A stretch of 8,006 nt of DNA, from the NCBI GenBank assembly GCA_017510875.1, contig JAFWLX010000057.1, positions 1 through 8,006 on the forward strand, written 5' to 3'. Shown one piece after another: positions 1 to 5,832 of this stretch; within the stretch, counting starts at the first letter, position 1, and each line of letters starts with the position of its first letter. A model generated the notes under the pieces. It made no database searches. It saw nothing but the letters and a program-made list of their open reading frames with translations, and was not told the DNA's origin. A program made the position numbers and the translations under genes. Source of the DNA: Atopobiaceae bacterium. GTDB taxonomy: Bacteria; Actinomycetota; Coriobacteriia; Coriobacteriales; Atopobiaceae.

Positions 1-1055
1 CGCGAGACGTCATTGGCTACGATAAGATCGCATCCCTTGCGCGCCAGCTTTGCCTGCGCGTAGGAGATAAGGTCGTTGGTCTCGGCGGAAAAGCCTATGA
101 CCACGCGGTCACCCTTGCTCTTGCTGAGGGCCGCCAGTATGTCTTGGGTCTCCACAAGCTCGATGACATCCATGCGCTCGACGGTCTTCTTAAGCTTGTG
201 GTCGGCCTTGTGCTTGGGCGTGTAGTCGGCAACCGCAGCCGTGCAAATGGCGGCGTCGGCCCCCTCAAAGGCCGCAAGGCAGGCATCGAGCATCTGGGCC
301 GCCGATACCACATCGATGCGCTCCACACTGGCAGGCGTCTGGAGCGACACCGGGCCCGAAACCAGGCGGACCTTGGCCCCACGTGCTGCCAGCTCGGCGG
401 CAATGGTGTATCCCATCTTGCCGGTAGACGCATTGGCAATGAAGCGCACCGGGTCTATGGCCTCACGCGTTGGGCCAGCGTTGACAAGCACCACCTTGCC
501 CTCAAGGTCACGCGGCCGCTGGCCCAGCGCAAGCACCTGGAATGCGGCCTGGGCGATGTCAGACACCGCGGGCAGCTTTCCCTCGCCTATGTCTCCGCAG
601 GCCAGAAGGCCTGTGTCGGGCATCACCACATGCACGTCACGGGCTCTGAGCGTCTGCACATTGGCCTGCGTGGCAGGGTTTTGCCACATGCGCACGTTCA
701 TGGCAGGCGTCACCAGCACAGGACAGGCGCACGCCAGAAGCGTTGAGCTCACGGCGTCATCGGCAATGCCTGCGGCCATCTTGGCAATGATGTTGGCTGT
801 TGCCGGACACACCACGGCAAGGTCGGCCCAGTCAGAAAGCGTAATGTGCGGTATGGGGTCCTCGTCAATGCCGTAGAGAGTGTCGACCACCGGCGCATGC
901 GTAAGCGCCTCAAAGGTGACCTTTCCCACAAAGCGCTCGGCATCGTCTGTCATGCCCACGCGCACCTCGTGACCTGCCTTCTGGAAGGTACGCAACAGCT
1001 CGCAGGCCTTATAGGCGGCAATGCCGCCCGTCACAAACAGAGCAATGTTACTCAT
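1..1055 (-). CDS. coaBC: Bifunctional phosphopantothenoylcysteine decarboxylase / phosphopantothenate-cysteine ligase, C-terminus cut by window edge
   Basis: CoaBC makes 4'-phosphopantetheine in cytosolic coenzyme A synthesis. The CoaB half ligates cysteine to 4'-phosphopantothenate using CTP, and the FMN-dependent CoaC half decarboxylates the product. Seen: 351 complete codons. The N-terminal flavoprotein half has the start MSNIALFVTGGIAAYK, the active-site His70 (PHITLSDWAD), the substrate-binding PAMN motif ending at Asn120, and Cys153 in LLACGDIGEG. The CoaB half starts near residue 185 with NAGPTREAIDPVRF, Asn208 in IANASTGKMG, AAVADYTP at 273-280 and a lysine cluster at 287-290 matching the ligase lysine region. 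It ends in frame at LIVANDVS, so roughly 50 residues of a usual ~400 should lie beyond base 1. ATG at 1055 is preceded by a GAGGGGG ribosome site about 9 nt upstream and overlaps the end of the zinc-ribbon gene by 8 nt, which suggests translational coupling. All key residues that can be seen are intact. Identity is near certain. Confidence 0.96.
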   Translation of the reverse strand, partial: MSNIALFVTGGIAAYKACELLRTFQKAGHEVRVGMTDDAERFVGKVTFEALTHAPVVDTLYGIDEDPIPHITLSDWADLAVVCPATANIIAKMAAGIADDAVSSTLLACACPVLVTPAMNVRMWQNPATQANVQTLRARDVHVVMPDTGLLACGDIGEGKLPAVSDIAQAAFQVLALGQRPRDLEGKVVLVNAGPTREAIDPVRFIANASTGKMGYTIAAELAARGAKVRLVSGPVSLQTPASVERIDVVSAAQMLDACLAAFEGADAAICTAAVADYTPKHKADHKLKKTVERMDVIELVETQDILAALSKSKGDRVVIGFSAETNDLISYAQAKLARKGCDLIVANDVS

Positions 1056-1773
1056 CGACAAGCGCCCCCTCGGTTACAAGCATACGATGGCAATAAGGAC
1101 ATTCCGTAATAATGGGGCCGCGCATGAGCTCGCCAAAGATGCCCTGCTGCAGCTTGACGCGGCAGGTGGTGGGCATGTTGCCACGCAGGCGCTCTACCGC
1201 AAGACCGCCAAAGCGCTTGGCCGCCTTGGCGTACTTGTCGGCCACGTCCTGCGATATGTCTGCAAGCACGGCCTTGCGCTCGGCAGCCAACACGCGCACG
1301 CGCGCCATGATGTCGGCCGACTGGCGCTCGTAGGACTCCTGTTGCACGGCGCGCTCGTCGTTGAGCTTGGCCGCAAGGTCGTTGGCGTTTTGCTCGGCCT
1401 TCATGAGCTTCTCAAGATTGCCCTCAAGCTCGCGATGCTTGTACTCAAGCTTCTCGAGCTGCTTGGCCAGCGCCGTAAGGTGCGCCTCAAGGTCGCGCAC
1501 GCCGCGAAAGTCTTGGGCGCGCTGCTGTGCCTCGGCCTGTATCTCGCTCACACGGTCTTTCGTCTTAAGCTGGGCGGCCTCGTTGTCGTCAAGGTCGATC
1601 TCGGCGTCTTTGCGCTGTCCCACAATGGTCTTAAGCTTGCCTGCCAAGTTCTTCTCGGCAGCCTGTATGGCAGCCAGCTTCTTTTGCTGGGGCATGGCTT
1701 TGAGCTGTGCGTTCAGGCGCATGAGCTCGAGGTCTATCTCCTGGAGCCTGAGCAGGGCCTGTGATTCTGTCAT
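1048..1773 (-). CDS. Coiled-coil protein with C-terminal zinc-ribbon-like domain (CT398 / DUF164 family), one zinc cysteine missing
   Basis: This is a 241-residue protein of unknown biochemical role. Residues about 5-180 are a long charged helical stretch rich in Leu, Glu, Lys, Gln and Ala, typical of an antiparallel coiled-coil hairpin. The N-terminus (ALLRLQEIDLEL) is characteristic of the family. The C-terminal 50 residues resemble the C4-type zinc ribbon domain (PF02591): LAVERLRGN, then Cys204-Arg-Val-Lys-Leu, then CPYCHRML with Cys225 and Cys228. The usual first CxxC is degenerate here. The position three residues before Cys204 is Pro201, so only three of the four expected ligand cysteines remain. 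His229 follows Cys228 and could in principle contribute, but that is inference. ATG at 1773 follows GAGGA at a short spacing of about 3 nt. The gene lies 29 nt after the desulfurase and overlaps coaBC by 8 nt. A role in binding nucleic acid or protein has been suggested for the family, but nothing here settles it. Confidence 0.88.
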   Translation of the reverse strand: MTESQALLRLQEIDLELMRLNAQLKAMPQQKKLAAIQAAEKNLAGKLKTIVGQRKDAEIDLDDNEAAQLKTKDRVSEIQAEAQQRAQDFRGVRDLEAHLTALAKQLEKLEYKHRELEGNLEKLMKAEQNANDLAAKLNDERAVQQESYERQSADIMARVRVLAAERKAVLADISQDVADKYAKAAKRFGGLAVERLRGNMPTTCRVKLQQGIFGELMRGPIITECPYCHRMLVTEGALVDE

Positions 1774-1802
1774 GTGTCCTCGATTCGTAGGCTATCTATG
1801 GG

Positions 1803-2990
1803 CTAGCGCGCCTTGCGTGCGCTTCTCCTGTTTGCAGTTTCTATAAGCACCTGGGCAAAGCTGTGCAGCGTCTCTTGGCTCACGCGCTCGTCAAACGATA
1901 TGCGCAAGCTGCACAGGGCCTCCTCGCGCGGCACGCCCATGGCCAGCAGCACGTGGCTTGCGTCAAGCGAACCTGACGAGCAAGCCGAGGCCGCCGAGAC
2001 CTCATAGCCTGCCTGGTCGCACTCAAGCACCAGCGTCTCGGAGTCCACGCCTGGCACCAGCACCGACACGATGCCAGGCAGCCGAGAGTCCCAATCCAGC
2101 TGGTCATAGGGAATGGACGCCACAATGCCCGTGTCTTGTGCCAAGAGCTCGCGGCAGAGGGACTTTGCAAGGGATGTGGTCTTGTCCTTGCGCTCTGCCA
2201 GCTGTGCCGTGCAGTCGCTTACCGCCGCGGCAAAGGCAAGTGCGCCGCAGACGTCCTGGGTACCGGCGCGCAGGCCTCGCTCTTGTCCGCCACCAAAGCT
2301 TTGTGGTCTCATGTGAACGCGCTGACGGCAGGCAAGGGCGCCTATGCCTACGGGGCCACCAATCTTGTGGGCGGCAATGCTCACAGCGTCCACATCTTTA
2401 AGCTCAAGCGGAATGCGACAAAAGCCCTGAACGGCATCCGTATGCATAAGCGCGCCCGCCTTGTGGGCCGCTTGTGCCACTTGCGCCACCGGCTGGATAA
2501 CGCCGGTCTCATTGTTGGCACACATAAGCGAGACCAGTGCGGTGTTGCGCCCAAGCAGACGCTCCACCTCTTGCGGCGTAACCTGGCCTTCGCGATTGGG
2601 CTTGGCGTAGAGCACCTCAAAGCCTCGCGCCTTAAGCGCAGGAGCCACGTCAAGCACCGAGTCGTGCTCGATGGCAGAGAGAATCACCTGGGTACGCAGG
2701 CGGTCACGATCACGTGCGCCCTCGGCCAGGCCCAGCAGCGCCAGGTTGTTAGACTCCGTACCGCCCGAGGTAAAGGCCACATCAATTGGCCTGAAGGCTC
2801 CGCCAAGGGCCTTGGCAATGGTTGCGCGCGCCGAGTCAAGCGCGCGTGCGGCCTGGCGGCCCATGGTATGCAGCGAGTTGGGATTTGCCCCCGCGTAGGG
2901 CGCCTGCTCATAGCCCTCGCGCGCAAGGCGAGCCGCCTCGGCAAGCGGCGCCGAGGCAGCGTAATCGAGGTATACGTGATGCGTTGGCAT
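1803..2990 (-). CDS. Cysteine desulfurase, IscS/NifS type (class V aminotransferase fold)
   Basis: A pyridoxal-phosphate enzyme that converts cysteine to alanine and leaves a persulfide on its own cysteine, supplying sulfur for Fe-S clusters, thiolated tRNA or other acceptors. Seen over 395 residues: YLDYAASAP near the N-terminus, SGGTESNN (75-82) at the cofactor phosphate site, His109 in IEHDS, NNETG (159-163), HTDAVQ (183-188, with Asp185 and Gln188), the Schiff-base Lys209 in SIAAHKIGGP, GGGQERGLRAGT (233-244) and the persulfide Cys337 in SACSSGS. The SACSSGS loop and following SHVLLAMG mark a group I (IscS/NifS) enzyme rather than SufS. ATG at 2990 is chosen because the family start MPTHHVYLDY begins there and an AGAGGGG site sits 6 nt upstream. 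The frame stays open into rpe up to 3107 but without family similarity. It starts 2 nt after the rpe stop, so the two are probably co-translated. No scaffold gene (iscU) or thiolase (mnmA) is adjacent, so the sulfur acceptor cannot be named. Confidence 0.95.
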   Translation of the reverse strand: MPTHHVYLDYAASAPLAEAARLAREGYEQAPYAGANPNSLHTMGRQAARALDSARATIAKALGGAFRPIDVAFTSGGTESNNLALLGLAEGARDRDRLRTQVILSAIEHDSVLDVAPALKARGFEVLYAKPNREGQVTPQEVERLLGRNTALVSLMCANNETGVIQPVAQVAQAAHKAGALMHTDAVQGFCRIPLELKDVDAVSIAAHKIGGPVGIGALACRQRVHMRPQSFGGGQERGLRAGTQDVCGALAFAAAVSDCTAQLAERKDKTTSLAKSLCRELLAQDTGIVASIPYDQLDWDSRLPGIVSVLVPGVDSETLVLECDQAGYEVSAASACSSGSLDASHVLLAMGVPREEALCSLRISFDERVSQETLHSFAQVLIETANRRSARKAR

Positions 2991-2992
2991 GG

Positions 2993-3670
2993 CTAACCCC
3001 TCTTGCCGCAACCCAGCTGTGTCGCGCGGCGAATCTCGTAGATGGCCTGCTCGGGGTCGGGCGACTTGAACACCGAGCTGCCGGCAACCAGCACGTTTGC
3101 GCCACATTTTGTCACGTATGCGGCGTTGTCGGCAGTGATGCCACCGTCAACCTCTATGAGCGGGTTCACGCCGTGCCGCGCCGCCATGTCGCGCACCTGA
3201 CGAAGCTTCTTAAGGGAGCGCTCGATAAAGGTCTGGCCGCCAAAGCCGGGGTTGACCGACATCACCAGCACCAGATCTAGATCGTCAATCAGGCTATCGA
3301 GTACCGAGACGGGCGTACCGGGGTTTATGGCTATGCCGGCCTTTGCGCCGTGCTCCTTGATGGCCCACACGGTTCTGTGCGCATGAAGCTGAGCCTCGTA
3401 GTGGAAGGTGATGATGTCGGCGCCAGCAGCCAGATAGGCCGCAAAGCGGCGATCAGGGTCGGCGATCATAAGATGCACGTCAACCGGAAGGTTGCTGTGA
3501 CGCTTTACCTGCTCAAGGAGGCCCGGCCCAAAGCTTAGGTTGGGGACAAACACGCCATCCATAACGTCAAAGTGCAGGTAATCGGCCGTCTCTATCGCAT
3601 CGAGCTGCTCGGCAAGCCGCAGCTGGTCGGCAGCCAAGATGGAAGGTGCAACGCGCACATCAGAAAGCAT
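2993..3670 (-). CDS. rpe: Ribulose-phosphate 3-epimerase
   Basis: A cytosolic TIM-barrel enzyme that interconverts D-ribulose 5-phosphate and D-xylulose 5-phosphate in the pentose phosphate pathway. Seen over 225 residues, the usual family length: APSILAAD (8-15, with Ser10), HFDVMDG with metal-ligand His33 and catalytic Asp35, FVPNLSFGP, DVHLMI with His66, INPGTP (115-120), VMSVNPGFGGQ (136-146), EVDGGI with catalytic Asp175, and the phosphate-binding VAGSSVF (195-201). All metal and acid-base residues appear intact. ATG at 3670 is preferred over an upstream in-frame ATG at 3712: the family homology begins here, and an AGGGG ribosome site lies about 7 nt upstream. The gene follows the largest spacer in the window (121 nt) and so probably starts a transcription unit running through the desulfurase, zinc-ribbon protein and coaBC. 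Confidence 0.97.
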   Translation of the reverse strand: MLSDVRVAPSILAADQLRLAEQLDAIETADYLHFDVMDGVFVPNLSFGPGLLEQVKRHSNLPVDVHLMIADPDRRFAAYLAAGADIITFHYEAQLHAHRTVWAIKEHGAKAGIAINPGTPVSVLDSLIDDLDLVLVMSVNPGFGGQTFIERSLKKLRQVRDMAARHGVNPLIEVDGGITADNAAYVTKCGANVLVAGSSVFKSPDPEQAIYEIRRATQLGCGKRG

Positions 3671-3699
3671 GTGGTATCCCCTATTCAGTTGGGCAGAGC

Positions 3700-3720
3700 A
3701 GGCGACAGGCACTGCCGCCT
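3700..3720 (-). other. Hairpin-forming inverted repeat in the rpe leader
   Basis: Two 9-base arms with a 3-base loop pair fully, with one G-U pair: on the minus strand, AGGCGGCAG, loop TGC, CTGTCGCCT. It lies 29 nt before the rpe start codon and about 71 nt after the plsY stop. The following bases on the minus strand (TGCTCTGCCC) contain no run of T, so it does not look like a standard intrinsic terminator. It could stabilise the leader RNA, attenuate transcription or process the transcript; none of these can be chosen from sequence. Confidence 0.45.
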
Positions 3721-3759
3721 CAGTTTGTATTCACCTACCAAAGGATAGCGCATTCGGCC

Positions 3760-3785
3760 AACCCGTGTAGGCAACCAGGGTAGGC
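3760..3785 (-). repeat. Tandem imperfect 13-bp direct repeat between plsY and rpe
   Basis: On the minus strand two adjacent 13-mers read GCCTACCCTGGTT (3785-3773) and GCCTACACGGGTT (3772-3760), differing at two positions. The repeat starts 7 nt past the plsY stop codon. Its position, just upstream of the candidate -10 box for rpe, is compatible with a paired binding site for a regulator, but two short units can arise by chance. Confidence 0.35.
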
Positions 3786-3791
3786 GTTCTG

Positions 3792-4442
3792 CTACTTCTT
3801 GTGTACCGAGAAGGCGTTCTCCTCGCCCTTAAGCAGGCGCTGGATATTCTCGCGGTGAGACCAGATGACCATGATGCTCACAAGCACCGTGGGAATGATT
3901 GCCCCCGGGGTAAAGCCAAGCACAAAGCCCCAGATGGGCATCGAAATAGCCGCACAGATTGAGCCTAGCGACACATAGTGCGTAGGCAAGGCAGCCAGCA
4001 AGAACACCGCGAGCGAGAGCAGGGCCACCGGCCAGCTTAGGCCAAGCCCCGCACCAAGGCCCACCGAGATGCCCTTTCCTCCGTGAAAGCCCAGATAGGG
4101 CGAGAACACATGGCCGCACACGCAGGCAGCCCATACCAGGGCCGCGCACCAGCCATGGCTTTGCTGCGGTGTCGTAAGCGACCAGTCGCCACCCAAGCAG
4201 ATCTGCGCCAGCAGGTATCTAAAGAGCAGCACGCAAATGGTGCCCTTGATGACATCAAAGAAGAACGTGATCGCGGCGGCCTTGCCACCAACCGAACGCG
4301 CAACATTGGTCATTCCAATGTTTCCCGAGCCCACCGAGCGGATATCGATTCCGTTTGCACACGCGATGATCAGCCCAAAAGGAATGCCACAGATAGCAAA
4401 TGATACGACCATACCTATGATCGTGAGCAGAAGCGGACTCAT
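3792..4442 (-). CDS. plsY: Glycerol-3-phosphate acyltransferase (acyl-phosphate dependent), integral membrane
   Basis: PlsY transfers a fatty acyl group from acyl-phosphate (made by PlsX) to glycerol 3-phosphate, giving lysophosphatidic acid, the first step of phospholipid synthesis in the cytoplasmic membrane. Seen over 216 residues: several hydrophobic membrane segments (about 4-29, 56-82, 98-112, 134-152, 158-195) and the three conserved cytosolic loops. These are GSGNIGMTNVAR (38-49), GHVFSPYLGFHGGKGISVG (110-128) with the glycine-rich phosphate-binding GGKG, and HRENIQRLLKGEE (196-208). Length is normal. ATG at 4442 overlaps the der stop by 4 nt (ATGA), with AAGGA about 9 nt upstream inside der, so the pair is translationally coupled. 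A gpsA gene, which supplies the substrate and often follows plsY, is not present here; rpe follows instead. Confidence 0.96.
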   Translation of the reverse strand: MSPLLLTIIGMVVSFAICGIPFGLIIACANGIDIRSVGSGNIGMTNVARSVGGKAAAITFFFDVIKGTICVLLFRYLLAQICLGGDWSLTTPQQSHGWCAALVWAACVCGHVFSPYLGFHGGKGISVGLGAGLGLSWPVALLSLAVFLLAALPTHYVSLGSICAAISMPIWGFVLGFTPGAIIPTVLVSIMVIWSHRENIQRLLKGEENAFSVHKK

Positions 4443-5767
4443 GCCTTGTCATCCTTTCGACGGAACTTGAGGCGTATGGGCGTTCCCACCAAGTCAAACG
4501 ACTCGCGCAGTCGGTTCTCTAGGTAGCGCTCAAAGTTGTCATCCACAAGATCGGGCGCATTGCACCAGAAGGTAAAGACCGGTGGCTTGGTTCCCGTTTG
4601 CGTGGCGTACTGCAGACGCAGGCGCCGCTTGCCCGAGCTCACGGTATGTCCCGATTCGCGAAGACCGGTAAGGAAGTCGTTGAGCTGGGAGGTCTTGATC
4701 TGCGAGCGGTGTGCCTCGGAGGCCTTGATGGTGGTGGCAAACACGCGGTCGATGGCACGGCCGGTAAGCGCCGAGGTGGTGATGGCGGGAGCCCATGTGG
4801 CAAAGGTCATGCGCTTGTCCAGCGAGTTCTGTATGTCCTCGCGCTGTTGGGCGTCCTCGACAAGGTCCCACTTGTTAAGCACGATGACCAACGCGCAGCC
4901 ACGATCGATGGCCATGCCGGCAAGCTTTTGGTCCTGCTCGGTAAGGCCCACCGAGCAGTCCACCACAAGCAGTGCCACCTCGGCCCTATCCATTGCCTCT
5001 AGGCCGCGCACCAGGCTGTAGTACTCCACGTCCTCGTGGACTTGGGTCTTCTTGCGCATGCCCGCGGTGTCAACCAGGCGAATCTTGTGGTCCTTCCACA
5101 CGACCACCGTGTCAATGGCATCGCGAGTGGTTCCCGCCACATCGCTGACGATGGCGCGCTTCTTGCCCGACAGACGGTTTACCAGCGACGACTTACCCAC
5201 GTTGGGACGACCGATGATGGACACGGGGAGCGCATCGTCATCTGGGTCCTCGGCCTCGTCAACAGGCTCGGGAAGCGCAGCCACGATATCGTCAAGCAAG
5301 TCTCCCGTGCCATGACCATGGGCTGCCGAGATGCCGCGGGGCTCGCCTACGCCCAGCGAGTAGTAGCCCCAAGTCTCAAGGTCCTTCTCGGGGTTGTCCA
5401 GCTTGTTCACGCAGAGGAACACGGGCTTGTCGGACTTGCGTACCACGCGGGCAACCTCTTCGTCCTCGTCGGTTACGCCCACGGTACCGTCAACCACAAA
5501 CACAATGACGTCGGCCTCGTCGCAGGCAGCCAGTGCCTGCTCGCGAATGCGCGGGGCAAAGGTGTCCTTGCTCTTAAGCGACTCGATGCCGCCCGTGTCT
5601 ATGAGCACAAACTCGCGTCCGTTCCAGTCGGTGGTGTGATACGAGCGGTCGCGCGTCACACCGCGCGACTCGTGCACAATGGCATCACGTTTCTCGGCAA
5701 GGCGGTTGACCAGCGTGGACTTGCCCACGTTGGGCCTCCCCACAACGGCCACTATAGGTTTGGGCAT
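4439..5767 (-). CDS. der: Tandem-domain ribosome-assembly GTPase Der (EngA)
   Basis: Der is a cytosolic GTPase with two G domains that binds the 50S subunit and is needed for its late assembly. Seen over 442 residues: G domain 1 has P-loop GRPNVGKS (10-17), GVTRD switch (36-40), DTGG (57-60), NKLD (121-124) and SAAH (147-150). An acidic linker (168-179) leads to G domain 2 with GRPNVGKS (186-193), GTTRD (212-216), DTAG (233-236), NKWD (298-301) and SAL (332-334). A basic C-terminal KH-like domain (about 350-440) ends RLKFRRKDDKA. All G motifs are intact and the length is typical. ATG at 5767 is chosen because MPKPIVAVVG is the family start and GGAAGGAA lies about 6 nt upstream. An upstream in-frame ATG at 5851 would add 28 residues without family similarity and overlap the DUF512 gene. 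der overlaps plsY by 4 nt; a der-plsY neighbourhood is common in bacteria. Confidence 0.98.
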   Translation of the reverse strand: MPKPIVAVVGRPNVGKSTLVNRLAEKRDAIVHESRGVTRDRSYHTTDWNGREFVLIDTGGIESLKSKDTFAPRIREQALAACDEADVIVFVVDGTVGVTDEDEEVARVVRKSDKPVFLCVNKLDNPEKDLETWGYYSLGVGEPRGISAAHGHGTGDLLDDIVAALPEPVDEAEDPDDDALPVSIIGRPNVGKSSLVNRLSGKKRAIVSDVAGTTRDAIDTVVVWKDHKIRLVDTAGMRKKTQVHEDVEYYSLVRGLEAMDRAEVALLVVDCSVGLTEQDQKLAGMAIDRGCALVIVLNKWDLVEDAQQREDIQNSLDKRMTFATWAPAITTSALTGRAIDRVFATTIKASEAHRSQIKTSQLNDFLTGLRESGHTVSSGKRRLRLQYATQTGTKPPVFTFWCNAPDLVDDNFERYLENRLRESFDLVGTPIRLKFRRKDDKA

Positions 5768-5782
5768 AACAGTTCCTTCCGT

Positions 5783-5806
5783 CTGTCTAACTAAGACAGC
5801 ATACCA
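5783..5806 (-). promoter_or_regulatory. Candidate extended -10 promoter for der with overlapping palindrome
   Basis: In the 65-bp gap before der, the minus strand reads TGG then TATGCT (5806-5798), a fit to an extended -10 element (TGn-TATnnT). The -35 region (around TTCTGT) matches poorly, as extended -10 promoters allow. Transcription would begin near 5791, about 24 nt before the ATG, and run into the GGAAGGAA ribosome site. A perfect 6-bp inverted repeat, CTGTCT-5 nt-AGACAG (5783-5799), covers the end of the -10 box and the predicted start site, as an operator would. In RNA reading through from ispH-DUF512 the same bases could form a hairpin. The function is inference. Confidence 0.35.
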
Positions 5807-5832
5807 CGGATGGGGGCCGTAACAGAAGGGGC

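Larger units (their letters stand above)
3671..3791 (-). promoter_or_regulatory. 121-bp spacer upstream of rpe, candidate weak promoter and leader
   Basis: This is the longest non-coding gap in the window and the likely promoter region of the rpe-led block. On the minus strand TATCCT (3742-3747) is a plausible -10 box. The hexamer about 17 nt upstream, CTACAC, matches a -35 poorly. A start near 3735 would give a leader of about 65 nt containing the hairpin at 3700-3720. The -35 position would fall in a tandem 13-bp repeat (3760-3785). No terminator with a U-run is visible after plsY, so read-through from der-plsY is also possible. The promoter call is inference from weak matches. Confidence 0.25.

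Noticed and set aside
144..876. Two overlapping plus-strand open frames antisense to coaBC
   Set aside because: They overlap each other in different frames and lie opposite intact CoaBC motifs. Composition is low-information.
1021..1764. A 247-codon plus-strand open frame antisense to the zinc-ribbon coiled-coil gene
   Set aside because: Leu/Val/Gly-rich translation is what the complement of Glu/Lys/Gln-rich coiled-coil codons gives. No ribosome site or family similarity.
1774..1802. Promoter or terminator between the desulfurase and the zinc-ribbon gene
   Set aside because: The 29-nt gap holds only a GAGGA ribosome site and two TAGCC copies. I see no -10/-35 pair or stable stem.
2136..2996. 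A 286-codon plus-strand open frame antisense to the cysteine desulfurase
   Set aside because: It is a mirror of a well-conserved minus-strand gene in GC-rich DNA, where antisense frames stay open through codon bias. Its translation is rich in Arg, His and Ala with no recognisable domain.
2991..3107. N-terminal extension of the desulfurase to an upstream ATG inside rpe
   Set aside because: The extra 39 residues match no family sequence and run through the rpe coding region. ATG at 2990 has a good ribosome site and the family start.
3700..3720. Hairpin as an intrinsic terminator for der-plsY
   Set aside because: There is no T-run after the stem on the minus strand, and it is only 29 nt from the rpe start codon.
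5036..5794. A 252-codon plus-strand open frame antisense to der
   Set aside because: It is a shadow of the two G domains of der. No independent coding evidence.
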